DNA from: Treponema sp.
Lineage (GTDB): Bacteria; Spirochaetota; Spirochaetia; Treponematales; Breznakiellaceae
DNA length: 48,603 nucleotides
Direction: 5' to 3'
NCBI GenBank assembly: GCA_031265435.1
Contig: JAISCR010000203.1
Span: forward strand, 1 to 48,603
Shown here: positions 32,632 through 40,756 of the stretch, one piece after another
How the letters are laid out: every line of letters starts with the position of its first letter
How positions within the stretch are numbered: the first letter of the stretch is position 1
The notes under the pieces: generated by a model
The model's database searches: none
Seen by the model: the letters and a program-made list of their open reading frames with translations, nothing else
What the model was told of the DNA's origin: nothing
Made by a program: the position numbers and the translations under genes

Positions 32632-34944
32632 CTACCGTTTTTCCTTCATTTTTCTTAAGGCTTCCGCAAAGGGATTGTACATGGTGCCGTCGGAAGTATT
32701 GTCCGGTTTTCCTTTTACAACTACCTGTCTTTTTTCTTTATTTCTGTTTTCGGTTTTCTGCCCTTCGCTCTTCTTTCCGCCGTCTGTTTTTCTGGACAGT
32801 CCTATGCGGCGGCGTTCCCTGTCCAGAGTTACGATTTTAAATTCCAGTATGTCACCGACTTTTACAACTTCCAGAGGATCCTTCACAAAACCGTCGCTCA
32901 TCTCGGAGATATGTACAAGGGCGGTTTCCTTGATCCCCAGATCCACAAAGGCGCCGAAGTCAACGACATTTTTGATCTTCCCGGATATCATCATTCCCTC
33001 CGCAAGATCTTCAAAGGTAACTACGCCCTTTTGCATCAGAGGTTTGGGATAACCCTCCCGCGGATCGCGGTTGGGTTTCTTCAGCTCTTCGATGATGTCG
33101 TTGATCGTAGTGTCGCCAATCCCGTGCTTTTCCTGAAGTTCCTTTACAAAGGCGGAGGAAAGGTTGCTGTTGGCGGTAATGGTACTGCGTATCTCGCGGG
33201 CCGCCGCATAGTTTTCGGGGTGTACCCAGGTGTTATCCAGAGGATCCCGGCTTCCGGGAATCTTGAGAAAACCGGCGCACTGTTCATAGGATTTCGGCCC
33301 CATGCCCGGAACTCCGGTAAGCTCATCCCTACCGGCAATGCGGCCCTTCTCATCCCGGTACTTTACAATTTTTTTTGCAAGGGATGAGTTGATTCCCGAA
33401 ACATATTTAAGCAGAGACACGCTGGCAGTATTGAGATTGACCCCGACATTGTTTACCACCGAAGAAACAACTTCGTCCAGTGTGTCGGAAAGTTTTTTTT
33501 GGTTAAGGTCATGCTGGTAGAGCCCCACCCCGATGGATTTGGGATCGATCTTCACCAATTCGGCAAGGGGATCCTGAAGCCGCCGCCCGATGGAGATTGC
33601 CCCCCGGATTGTTAAATCAAGTTCGGGGAATTCTTCACGGGCAATGTCGCTGGCCGAATACACCGAAGCGCCGTCTTCGTCAACAACGGTATAGAGAATT
33701 TCCAGAGCGTTTTCCGCGATAACCCGGGTAACAATCTCCTGTACATCCCTGGTACCCGTTCCGTTTCCGATGGCGATAAGCCCTATGTCGTACCGCTTGA
33801 CTCCCTCCAGAATGAGTTTTTTCGCTTCTTCAACTTTGTGATTATAGATTACAAAACTTCCCAGATATTTACCCGTATCATCCAGAAAGGCGCACTTGGT
33901 TCCCGTGCGTATGCCGGGATCTATACCCAGTACCCTGGTTCCCTTGATCGGCTGCTGCATAAGGAGGTTCTTCAAATTCTGGCTGAACACCGATATGCCG
34001 TGATCGTCAGCCGTTTCACTCTGGTCTCCCCGGATCTCCCGGATAACCGCGGGCGAGAGGAGTCTTTTCAATCCGTCTTCGATTGCGGTCTTGTGGTAAT
34101 CATTGTGAATCTCGTATTTCCTCTGCAGCATTTCCGCGGCGCTGTTCTCATCCACATCAATGGTAAGATCCAGTACGTTTTCCTTCTCGCCCCGGTTGAC
34201 GGCGAGGATACGGTGAGCCTTGATCCGGGAGAGGGGTTCCGTATAGTCCCAGTACATCTGGTACGTGCTGGTCTTTTTGGCTTCCTCGTCCCCAACGCCG
34301 GGTTTCTGCGAAGCCTTGACAATGATCCTGCCGTCTTTGATATAGAAAGCCTTGACGGAAGCGCGGTTTTCCGTATCCTGGGACACCCGTTCCGCAATAA
34401 TATCCATGGCGCCCTGGAGAGCCTCTTCCGCAGTGGCAACGGAAAGTTCGGGATTTTCACTGTTTTCGACGATGAAGGAATGAGCCTTTTCCCGCAGGGG
34501 CGCTTCCTCTAAAATCACCATGGCGTCCGCCAAAGGTTCAAGACCCCTTTCGACGGCAAGCATACCGCGGGTTTTCTTCTTCCGTTTATACGGAGCGTAG
34601 ATGTCTTCAAGTTCCGTCAGGGTAGCGGCCTTCATGATGTTTTCGTAGAGCGCTTCGCTGAGTTTTCCCTGTTCAAAGATGCCCCGGATAATCTCTATTC
34701 TGCGGCCTTCGACATTCTTCCCGCCGGAAAACCGGTGTTCAATGTCCCGAATCTGTACCTCGTCAAGGCTGCCTGTCTTTTCCTTCCGGTAGCGGGCAAT
34801 AAAGGGAACGGTACTCCCTTCGTTCAATAAACCGATAACCACGGAAACCTGTCCTATGCCGATTGACAGGCCTTCCGCGATTTTTTTCATCAGGACAATT
34901 TCGTTAATCTCAAGCCCTTCGATAAATTCCTGTGTAATTTCCAT
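32632..34944 (-). CDS. tex: Tex-family RNA-binding transcription accessory protein
   Basis: Tex binds nucleic acid and is related to eukaryotic Spt6. The 770-residue product has the full domain order: N-terminal helix-turn-helix part, YqgF/RNase H-like domain (RVLGIDPGIRTGTKCAFLDD near 335-355), helix-hairpin-helix segment (GVPGMGPKSYEQCAGFLKIP near 545) and a C-terminal S1 domain (GKIKNVVDFGAFVDLGIKET) followed by a basic tail. ATG 34944-34942 has GGAG very close by and AAGGA about 12 nt upstream. It lies 28 nt after the symporter gene. Confidence 0.95.
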   Translation of the reverse strand: MEITQEFIEGLEINEIVLMKKIAEGLSIGIGQVSVVIGLLNEGSTVPFIARYRKEKTGSLDEVQIRDIEHRFSGGKNVEGRRIEIIRGIFEQGKLSEALYENIMKAATLTELEDIYAPYKRKKKTRGMLAVERGLEPLADAMVILEEAPLREKAHSFIVENSENPELSVATAEEALQGAMDIIAERVSQDTENRASVKAFYIKDGRIIVKASQKPGVGDEEAKKTSTYQMYWDYTEPLSRIKAHRILAVNRGEKENVLDLTIDVDENSAAEMLQRKYEIHNDYHKTAIEDGLKRLLSPAVIREIRGDQSETADDHGISVFSQNLKNLLMQQPIKGTRVLGIDPGIRTGTKCAFLDDTGKYLGSFVIYNHKVEEAKKLILEGVKRYDIGLIAIGNGTGTRDVQEIVTRVIAENALEILYTVVDEDGASVYSASDIAREEFPELDLTIRGAISIGRRLQDPLAELVKIDPKSIGVGLYQHDLNQKKLSDTLDEVVSSVVNNVGVNLNTASVSLLKYVSGINSSLAKKIVKYRDEKGRIAGRDELTGVPGMGPKSYEQCAGFLKIPGSRDPLDNTWVHPENYAAAREIRSTITANSNLSSAFVKELQEKHGIGDTTINDIIEELKKPNRDPREGYPKPLMQKGVVTFEDLAEGMMISGKIKNVVDFGAFVDLGIKETALVHISEMSDGFVKDPLEVVKVGDILEFKIVTLDRERRRIGLSRKTDGGKKSEGQKTENRNKEKRQVVVKGKPDNTSDGTMYNPFAEALRKMKEKR

Positions 34945-34972
34945 ATCTCCAATTTTCCTTGATAACCAAATC

Positions 34973-36217
34973 TTATATGAAGTGTCTTACACTTTTTTCT
35001 TCCATGAAGCCGGAAAGCCGGGCAATCGCACAGGACGCAAAACTGGTAAGCATTACATCCAGAAAAGTGCCTACCGCAATAAGGTAAAAAGCCATGGGCT
35101 TGAGAATGAGGTAGCCCGCCTCAAAGCCCCGGCCGTAACCCAGGCAGAGAACCGCAAGGGCCGTGTAGGCTCCGTCTCCGGGATGCCGGGCAAGAAGGAA
35201 AGAGATAAGGAGGGCCCGGAAGCCGATAACGAGAATATCGGACAGGTCGATTCCCAGACTGGAATAGGATTTTATGATCACGATAAATGCCGAAGCGGCA
35301 ACCATGGCGCTTCCCGCCCTTCCGAAGACAGACAGAAGCGACAGCGTTACTGCGTTACACCTTCTCTGCACTCCCAGATTTTCCTTGCTGTGTCTGAGGA
35401 GTACAGGCAGGGTAAAGTTAATGTCTCCGGAAAAGAAGGCCGCAATCGCGGGCCCCAGAGAACCGTAGAGAATGATCCATGGATTCAGCTTGGGCTTGAG
35501 CAGATATAGAAAGAGGGGAAGGATCACGAGGCCCAGAATAATACTGTAAACCCCCAGAAGCATTATCAGATCGTGAAACACATCCGCCTTGAGTATACTG
35601 TGAAAACGTATGGCCCAATAGGCGGCCAGCGCGATCATCACCGGCCCCAGGACTTCGGAAAAAAATGAATAGATATGGTAAAAAATCCGGGAGAGGGAAT
35701 CAAGCATCGCTATTACCGGTTTGGTATAGTTTCTGTCATAGGAAAGCCCCATGCCCAGAAAGAAGGAAAATATGCAGATTGGGAAGATATACGCGCCGTC
35801 GTTTACCATGACGGAAAGCATGTTCGGCGGGAACAGGGAGATTATGTTTTCCGCCACCCCCAGGCTCACCGTCTCAAGCTGTTCTTCAATGAGGATCGGA
35901 ATCCGGGCGGGAGGGAAGAACAGGGTTACCAGTACCCCCGACGCGATTACAAAAACCGCGCTTCCGGCGATGACCAGAAATATCCGCAGTACCAGCCGCC
36001 AAAAGAGACCGTCCTGCCTGAGTTCATATACGGCAATGGTAAGGGAAAACATCAAAATGGGAACGACGGCATACCGGCCTATCCGGAGAGCCAATTCCTC
36101 CAGCCAGAGGAGAGAGGAAAGAATTTTCTCATTATCCACGGGAAGGAAAAATCCCAGCAGGACTCCCATGAGGGAGCCGATGAGCAGTTTTACCCAAACC
36201 TTCATGGTTTTCAGCAT
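34973..36217 (-). CDS. Dicarboxylate/amino-acid:cation symporter-like membrane protein
   Basis: The 414-residue product (from ATG 36217-36215) is an inner-membrane protein with about eight hydrophobic segments, fitting the DAACS (GltP/DctA) family. Recognisable parts are the first segment VKLLIGSLMGVLLGFFLPV, PILMFSLTIAVYELRQDG, VVLPLF-like segments, and FGRAGSAMVAASAFIVIIKS in place of the serine-rich hairpin loop. The C-terminal VGTFLDVMLTSFASCAIA corresponds to the region normally carrying D-R-x-x-T-M, which is not strictly conserved, so it is a divergent member and substrate is unclear. An alternative ATG at 36205 gives MKVWVKLL. It is followed closely by tex. Confidence 0.75.
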   Translation of the reverse strand: MLKTMKVWVKLLIGSLMGVLLGFFLPVDNEKILSSLLWLEELALRIGRYAVVPILMFSLTIAVYELRQDGLFWRLVLRIFLVIAGSAVFVIASGVLVTLFFPPARIPILIEEQLETVSLGVAENIISLFPPNMLSVMVNDGAYIFPICIFSFFLGMGLSYDRNYTKPVIAMLDSLSRIFYHIYSFFSEVLGPVMIALAAYWAIRFHSILKADVFHDLIMLLGVYSIILGLVILPLFLYLLKPKLNPWIILYGSLGPAIAAFFSGDINFTLPVLLRHSKENLGVQRRCNAVTLSLLSVFGRAGSAMVAASAFIVIIKSYSSLGIDLSDILVIGFRALLISFLLARHPGDGAYTALAVLCLGYGRGFEAGYLILKPMAFYLIAVGTFLDVMLTSFASCAIARLSGFMEEKSVRHFI

Positions 36218-36281
36218 ACTTGATCCGCAGGCGGGATACAATACCCACAATACGCCCGCGGCGGTTTACCACAAAACCTGT

Positions 36282-37430
36282 TTACAGCCTCAGGATCCGC
36301 GCTTCCGTGAGGACTTCGGGCCCCTTTTCGCCGAGGAGGATGTCGTTTTCAAGACGGCAGCCGCCCAAAACCGGATCATAGAGCCCCGGCTCCAGAGTGA
36401 AGATCATGCCCGGTGCGAGTACCCACTGGTTGTCATCCCGGTTCCTGATGGGCGGCTGTTCATGCTCCTCAAGGCCGATCCCGTGGCCCAGCGCGTGGGG
36501 CATGAACTGTTTGGAACGGGCAAAGAACCTGTCCACAGCCGCGGCAATGTTCCGGGTACTTTCGCCGTTTTTCACCATGGAAAGCGCCAGATCGTAGGCT
36601 TTTTCCGTCAGGGAGAGAATCTTTTCCTGGGCAGGGGAACAGTCCCTGGCAATGGTCATGGTCACGTCTGTGGAGTAACCTCCCATTCTGAGGCCGAAGT
36701 CGAGAATGGAAAGCCCCCGGCTGCCGAAGGGAGAGGCGGTATAGGGAGGAAATGAGTGAATCGCGAAACTCCGTTCGGGGCCCGCGGCGAGGGTCTCAAA
36801 TCCGGTGCCCTCACAGCCGAGTTTGCGGCATTCGGCTTCGATAAGCAGGGCCGCGTCGGCTTCGGTCTTGATCTTCCCGCTGCGGATCTGTTTTTCCAGA
36901 AGCCGGAGGAGGCTGTTGGTCGCCTCCGCCCCCTTCCTGATGAGCGTGATCTCCCCTTCATCCTTCAGGGCCCTAAGCTGCTCCATCTCCTGCCATGCCC
37001 CTTCCCGGCGGCAGAGGATATCGAAGTCTCCGATATTTCCCACATAGTCCAGAAAGAGGGGATAGGGGGTCGAAGGAGAGATCTCCAGCCTGGAACCCGG
37101 CGGAATCTTGAGCATTACCGCGGCGCTCCTGAGGGCTTCCATGGGCCGGCGCTTAAAATCGCTGTAGGGGAGCAGGTGTTCCGCGTCCGCGTGAATGGAC
37201 GCCAGGTTGAGATCCCAGGCCGCCAGAAGGGAGTGCCGTTCCACACTGAGAAAGAGTATGCCGTCGGAGGGCAGCCCGGAAAGCCAGCGAAGTGAAGGGT
37301 CTCTCCTGCCTTCCGTATCTTCAACAGCCAGAAGCGCGATACCTTCCCGGCTCATCCAGTCATAAATTTTCTCCCGCCTGTCCCGGAAGACGCTTCTGCG
37401 TGTTGTCTTTGGGGGTCTGAGCGTCTTCAT
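36282..37430 (-). CDS. M24-family metallopeptidase (Xaa-Pro aminopeptidase-like)
   Basis: The 382-residue product has the creatinase-like N-terminal domain and the pita-bread catalytic domain. The five metal ligands are visible in order: Asp in ILDFGLRMGG, Asp in YSTDVTMTIARD, His in ALGHGIGLEEHEQPP, Glu in FTLEPGLYD and Glu in GGCRLENDILLGEKG. It likely trims N-terminal residues from proline-containing peptides in the cytoplasm. ATG 37430-37428 overlaps the aldolase stop (ATGA). Confidence 0.9.
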   Translation of the reverse strand: MKTLRPPKTTRRSVFRDRREKIYDWMSREGIALLAVEDTEGRRDPSLRWLSGLPSDGILFLSVERHSLLAAWDLNLASIHADAEHLLPYSDFKRRPMEALRSAAVMLKIPPGSRLEISPSTPYPLFLDYVGNIGDFDILCRREGAWQEMEQLRALKDEGEITLIRKGAEATNSLLRLLEKQIRSGKIKTEADAALLIEAECRKLGCEGTGFETLAAGPERSFAIHSFPPYTASPFGSRGLSILDFGLRMGGYSTDVTMTIARDCSPAQEKILSLTEKAYDLALSMVKNGESTRNIAAAVDRFFARSKQFMPHALGHGIGLEEHEQPPIRNRDDNQWVLAPGMIFTLEPGLYDPVLGGCRLENDILLGEKGPEVLTEARILRL

Positions 37431-38446
37431 TGAAAAGCGCCTTCGGAAGCTTTTTTCACTTCCTCAAGTTCCTTATCCCCAATCCAGTAATGGGTCACAA
37501 AACGGAAGAGGCCGTTTTCGGGACTGCCGATCAGAATCCCTTTATCCCTGAAGAAATTTACGATTTGGGCGGCCTTTTTCCCCTCCGCGGCGGGGGCATA
37601 ACTGAAGAACACCATGTTGATGTCCCCCTTTTGCACGCCGATACCGGAAATCCCCGACAAAAAATCTTCCAGTTTCCGGGCCCGTTCATGATCCTCCGCC
37701 AGACGGCCGGTCTGTTCGTTAAGGGCAATGATCCCCGCCGCCGCGAGAATCCCGGCCTGCCTCATGCCGCCGCCCATGATCTTCCGCTTCATCCTTGCTT
37801 CGGCGATGAAGTCCTTAGGGCCCGCGAGAAGGGAACCCACCGGCGCGCACAGCCCCTTGGAGAGGCAGAACATCACCGAGTCTGCCCGGCGGGCAATATC
37901 CGCCGCTTCGGTCTTGAGCGCAACGGCCGCGTTGAAGATCCGGGCCCCGTCCAGGTGAATGGGAAGCCTCCATGAATCCGCAATGCGCCGCGTCTCGTCC
38001 ATGGCCGCCACCGGCACCGCCTTCCCCAGAGAATGGGCATTTTCAAGGCAGATAAGCGAAGTCGCGGGCGCATGAAGATCCCGCCCGCGGAGCCGTTTTT
38101 CGATTTCCCTGCCGGGGAGAATACCGTCCGGAGCGGAAAAGGGCCTGGTCTGTACCCCGGCAATCACCGAGGCCGCCCCCGCCTCATGCTGAATGATGTG
38201 ACATTCGTCCCCAAGGATCACCTCGGTTCCCCGCGTACACCAACTGAACAGAGCCAACTGGTTTCCAAAGGTCCCGGAAGGCACAAAAAGGGAGTCCTCC
38301 TTGTCCAAAAGTTCCGCGCCCAGCTTTTCCAGACGATTCATGGTTGGATCATCGCCGTAGACATCATCTCCAACTTCCGCTTCCGCCATGGCTTTCCGCA
38401 TCGCGGGAGTCGGCCCGGTAACCGTATCGCTTCGTAAGTCTATCAT
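37427..38446 (-). CDS. ltaE: Threonine aldolase family PLP enzyme
   Basis: The enzyme cleaves L-threonine or allo-threonine to glycine and acetaldehyde. From ATG 38446-38444 the product has 339 residues and starts MIDLRSDTVTGPTPAMRKAM, the family signature, followed by EVGDDVYGDDPTMNRLE and VPSGTFGNQLAL. The PLP lysine is in VMFCLSKGLCAPVGSLLAG. The frame is open upstream to 38560 but that is corA in another frame. ATGA overlap with the corA stop and with the peptidase start show tight coupling on both sides. Confidence 0.93.
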   Translation of the reverse strand: MIDLRSDTVTGPTPAMRKAMAEAEVGDDVYGDDPTMNRLEKLGAELLDKEDSLFVPSGTFGNQLALFSWCTRGTEVILGDECHIIQHEAGAASVIAGVQTRPFSAPDGILPGREIEKRLRGRDLHAPATSLICLENAHSLGKAVPVAAMDETRRIADSWRLPIHLDGARIFNAAVALKTEAADIARRADSVMFCLSKGLCAPVGSLLAGPKDFIAEARMKRKIMGGGMRQAGILAAAGIIALNEQTGRLAEDHERARKLEDFLSGISGIGVQKGDINMVFFSYAPAAEGKKAAQIVNFFRDKGILIGSPENGLFRFVTHYWIGDKELEEVKKASEGAFQ

Positions 38447-39414
38447 TTCCGTTTTTTCACCTTTCCTTTCTGCCGGACGGCCCCTTTTACCTGCCGTTCC
38501 CTGTTGAGGAACACGGCTCCAAGGGCGGCGGCCGCAAGGCTGACTATGATTATCATCCATCCTATCCCGTGTTCCTCCTCAAAGGGAAGCGCCACATTCA
38601 TGCCGAATAAACTGTAGATAAGAGTGGGGATCATGAGCACGATGGAAACTACCGTGAGCCGTTTCATGACAATGTTGAGATTGTTGGAGATAACACTGGC
38701 AAAGGCATCCATGGTTCCCGTCAATATAGAAGAATAGATGTTTGCCATCTCTATTGCCTGACGGTTTTCGATTACCACATCCTCCAGCAGCTCCCTTTCG
38801 TCTTCCTTGAAGCGGATCAGGGAACTCTTCTGCAGCTTTTCCAGGAGCAATTCGTTGCTCTTGATGCTGGTAGTAAAGAACACAAGGGACTTCTGGATGG
38901 AAAGAAGCTGGATAAGTTCATTGTTCTTGATGGAACGCTGCAGTTCGTTCTTGATGAGATTGGTACGCTTGTTGAGTTCCTTGAGTTCCTTGAGGAAGGT
39001 AAAGGCAAAGCGGCCCAGAAGATTGAGAACAAAGGCGCTTTTGTTTTTGATACTGAAACCGCGGACACGGTTCTTGACGATATCGTCCAGGGCTTCACTT
39101 GAACTCTGACAGATGGTAACAATCCTGTCGGAAAAAAGAATGATGCCCAGGGGCTGGGTGTAGAAGACCACTTCGGCTTTCTCATCACTTACCGGCAGAC
39201 GGACAATGAGGGCCGTATATTCATCTTCCTTTTCCAAACGGGCCTGCTCGTCCGCGTCCATGATGTCGGTAAGAAGTTCAGGAGCGATCCTGAATTCCGT
39301 TTCAAGCCGTTCAATGTCTTCCTTGTCTACGTTGCGGGCATCTATCCAGCAGTTTTTGCTCACCGCGCCGGTCTCGACAAACCCTTTTTCGTCCTGTATG
39401 CGGATTTTTATCAT
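38443..39414 (-). CDS. corA: CorA-family divalent cation transporter
   Basis: CorA forms pentameric channels for Mg and related ions. The 323-residue product has a cytoplasmic N-terminal domain, a long helix rich in Lys/Glu/Leu (about residues 150-240), and two C-terminal membrane segments. The pore signature YSLFGMNVALPF precedes the second segment, and there is a basic tail. ATG 39414-39412 has AGGAGG 6 nt upstream; the extension to 39474 is not needed. It heads the long minus-strand run and is preceded by a 22-codon reading frame (39493-39561). Confidence 0.94.
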   Translation of the reverse strand: MIKIRIQDEKGFVETGAVSKNCWIDARNVDKEDIERLETEFRIAPELLTDIMDADEQARLEKEDEYTALIVRLPVSDEKAEVVFYTQPLGIILFSDRIVTICQSSSEALDDIVKNRVRGFSIKNKSAFVLNLLGRFAFTFLKELKELNKRTNLIKNELQRSIKNNELIQLLSIQKSLVFFTTSIKSNELLLEKLQKSSLIRFKEDERELLEDVVIENRQAIEMANIYSSILTGTMDAFASVISNNLNIVMKRLTVVSIVLMIPTLIYSLFGMNVALPFEEEHGIGWMIIIVSLAAAALGAVFLNRERQVKGAVRQKGKVKKRK

Positions 39415-39492
39415 GGGAATCCTCCTGTGAACGGCCGGCCTTCGTGCGCACCAGGGCGCCCGGATCCGGTTCAAGGATTCGCCAAGTCCCTT

Positions 39493-39561
39493 CTAAACCG
39501 GAAATGCCGCCGTTCTGTTTTTTCTGCGGGTTATACTACCCCCGCCGTCCGAATCGGACAT
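39493..39561 (-). CDS. 22-codon small ORF upstream of corA, candidate leader peptide
   Basis: ATG 39561-39559 has a perfect AAGGAGG (39569-39575) at 7 nt spacing. It encodes MSDSDGGGSITRRKNRTAAF plus PV before TAG (39495-39493), 78 nt before the corA start. The strength of the ribosome binding site makes translation likely. It could be a regulatory leader peptide for corA or the stump of a lost gene. The first codons contain the GTCCGA/TCGGAC palindrome (39548-39560). I know no named family. Confidence 0.45.
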   Translation of the reverse strand: MSDSDGGGSITRRKNRTAAFPV

Positions 39562-39716
39562 GGCATTTCCTCCTTGCATTAAAAGATGTTGTTGTAGAAA
39601 AACGTATCAAAAAACGGGAAAATATGCAAGATGGTTTTCGGCTAAGTCAGGAATTCTCCATTTAAAATAACCACCCGGTTCTACCCGGCAACCACTCGAA
39701 CGAAAGAGGAAGAGAT

Positions 39717-39778
39717 TACCACAAAAAGTCGAAGAAGTCGAATAAGTTTTTAGCTCTCAGATCCTTTTTCGACTCCAC
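39717..39778. repeat. Interspersed palindromic repeat, third locus
   Basis: TTACCACAAAAAGTCGAAGA continuing AGTCGAATAAG (39717-39746) matches the arm at 16652-16677. An inverted partial arm CTTTTTCGACTCCAC (39764-39778) follows after 17 nt. The region 39562-39716 between the corA leader ORF and this repeat holds no gene that I can support. Confidence 0.6.
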
Positions 39779-39807
39779 TTGACAGGAGCCCGGTATGCTT
39801 TCATTAT
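39779..39807 (+). promoter_or_regulatory. Promoter ahead of the truncated 16-codon frame
   Basis: TTGACA (39779-39784) and CATTAT (39802-39807) are 17 nt apart. It abuts the end of the palindromic repeat, and would drive the short frame at 39839 and read through into the toxin-antitoxin pair. Confidence 0.5.
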
Positions 39808-39838
39808 GGTGGATAATTACAATTTTTGGAGGTTTCTT

Positions 39839-39889
39839 ATGAAGTTGAATATTTGGAAAAGCCGGAGAAATCTTATAAAAGGGTCTTGA
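39839..39889 (+). pseudogene. Truncated reading frame with intact promoter and ribosome binding site
   Basis: TTTTTGGAGG (39823-39832) lies 6 nt before ATG 39839. The frame encodes MKLNIWKSRRNLIKGS and stops at TGA 39887-39889, inside the -35 box of the antitoxin promoter. The simplest reading is the 5' end of a gene cut off when the toxin-antitoxin module arrived. A functional 16-residue peptide is the alternative. No homologue recognised. Confidence 0.4.
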
Positions 39890-39926
39890 CAAATACGCCA
39901 TTCTATTTTATTACATACGTAAGGAG
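39886..39926 (+). promoter_or_regulatory. Promoter and probable operator of the toxin-antitoxin pair
   Basis: TTGACA (39886-39891), a 17-nt spacer and TATTAC (39909-39914) are followed by ATACGTA (39915-39921) and AAGGAG (39921-39926). Layout and several bases match the left-edge antitoxin promoter (113-155). Confidence 0.65.
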
Positions 39927-39935
39927 TATTTTATT

Positions 39936-40175
39936 ATGAATAAAAAATTGACCTTAAGCCTTGATTCGAATATTATTGATTTTGCTCATGATTATTCAAA
40001 GAAATCGCGTAAACCTATTTCAAAAATAATCGAAAATTATTTTTTTGAATTAAAAAACAAAAGTACACCTGAGATTCCGAAGGAAGTCGCGGAATTATAC
40101 GGAATTCTTGGAGGAATAGATGTGCCTGATAAAAAAGAGCTAAGAAAGAGATTTCATGAAGACCATCTTAATTGA
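39936..40175 (+). CDS. Antitoxin of a PIN-domain toxin-antitoxin pair
   Basis: The 79-residue protein starts MNKKLTLSLDSNIIDFAHDY and looks like a ribbon-helix-helix DNA-binding N-terminus, with the likely strand KKLTLSLD and two helices. A charged C-terminal tail (VPDKKELRKRFHEDHLN) probably wraps the toxin. It resembles DUF6364-type antitoxins. ATG 39936 follows AAGGAG at 9 nt. Its last 20 nt overlap the toxin gene. It is a paralogue of the truncated gene at 1-108. The gene is strongly AT-rich compared with its surroundings, as usual for mobile modules. Confidence 0.82.
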   Translation: MNKKLTLSLDSNIIDFAHDYSKKSRKPISKIIENYFFELKNKSTPEIPKEVAELYGILGGIDVPDKKELRKRFHEDHLN

Positions 40176-40566
40176 TTTGAATATAATCATTGATTATCTG
40201 GATAAAAGACCTGGCCACGAAAAAGCATTAGAAATAATAATACAATGTTGTTTAAAGAAGGTAAAAGGATATTTATGTGCTCATGAAATAACCACTTTAT
40301 CATATTTCCTGGAAAAAAATGTTAGAGATAGAAACAAGAATACAAAAATCATTACTGTATTATTAAAAATATTCGAAATCATCGAAATAAATAAAACAAT
40401 ATTGGAAAAATCATTGTTTTCAAATTTGTCTGATTATGAAGATGCGGTTATTGAAATATCGGCCAAAGAGAAGAATATAGATTATATTATAACAAGAAAT
40501 ATAAAAGACTTTAAAAAAAGTCAAATAAAGCCTCTTTTGCCTGAAGAATATTTGGCAATAAAATAA
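40156..40566 (+). CDS. PIN-domain toxin (VapC-like ribonuclease)
   Basis: The 136-residue product begins MKTILIDLNIIIDYLDKRPG, giving the first PIN-domain acidic residue (Asp7). The second acidic site is the Glu in CAHEITTLSYFLEK near residue 44. Further acidic residues are in LSDYEDAVIEISAKEKNIDY near residues 91-110, followed by IITRNIKDFKKS. These are the metal-binding residues of PIN nucleases, which in VapC toxins cut tRNA or rRNA. It overlaps the antitoxin gene by 20 nt and would be neutralised by it. AT-rich. Confidence 0.85.
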   Translation: MKTILIDLNIIIDYLDKRPGHEKALEIIIQCCLKKVKGYLCAHEITTLSYFLEKNVRDRNKNTKIITVLLKIFEIIEINKTILEKSLFSNLSDYEDAVIEISAKEKNIDYIITRNIKDFKKSQIKPLLPEEYLAIK

Positions 40567-40610
40567 AAGGGACACCGCGACATAACAGGCCTGTCAAACG
40601 GGTATTTTGC

Positions 40611-40733
40611 CGCAAGAGGACTTTCCCTGCGTACCGCAGTGATCCTGTCGCTTTCCCCTGCGGCAATGATCCCCGGGGCATAGGAACCCTCAAGACGTTT
40701 TACCGCCTCCCGGACAGTGGAAAAAATGTCCCC
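40611..40733 (-). pseudogene. glmS-like fragment (glucosamine-6-phosphate synthase relic)
   Basis: The minus strand reads RGDIFSTVREAVKRLEGSYA, then PGIIAAGESDRITAVRRESP and LA, without a start codon and with homology stopping abruptly at both ends. This matches the part of GlmS glutaminase domains around residues 175-215 (compare AVxxxLxGAYA..., DRIVAARxGSPL). Past the final LA the sequence no longer resembles GlmS, and meets the toxin gene within 45 nt. It is probably the remnant of a gene destroyed by the module's arrival. Recognition is by eye; the intervals 40567-40610 and 40734-40756 hold nothing else. Confidence 0.6.
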
Positions 40734-40756
40734 TCGATATAGCCGGCAATGCCGCG

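Noticed and set aside
39444..39665. 73-codon plus-strand frame in the corA upstream region
   Set aside because: No ribosome binding site or protein-like composition; the minus strand here has the better-supported 22-codon frame.
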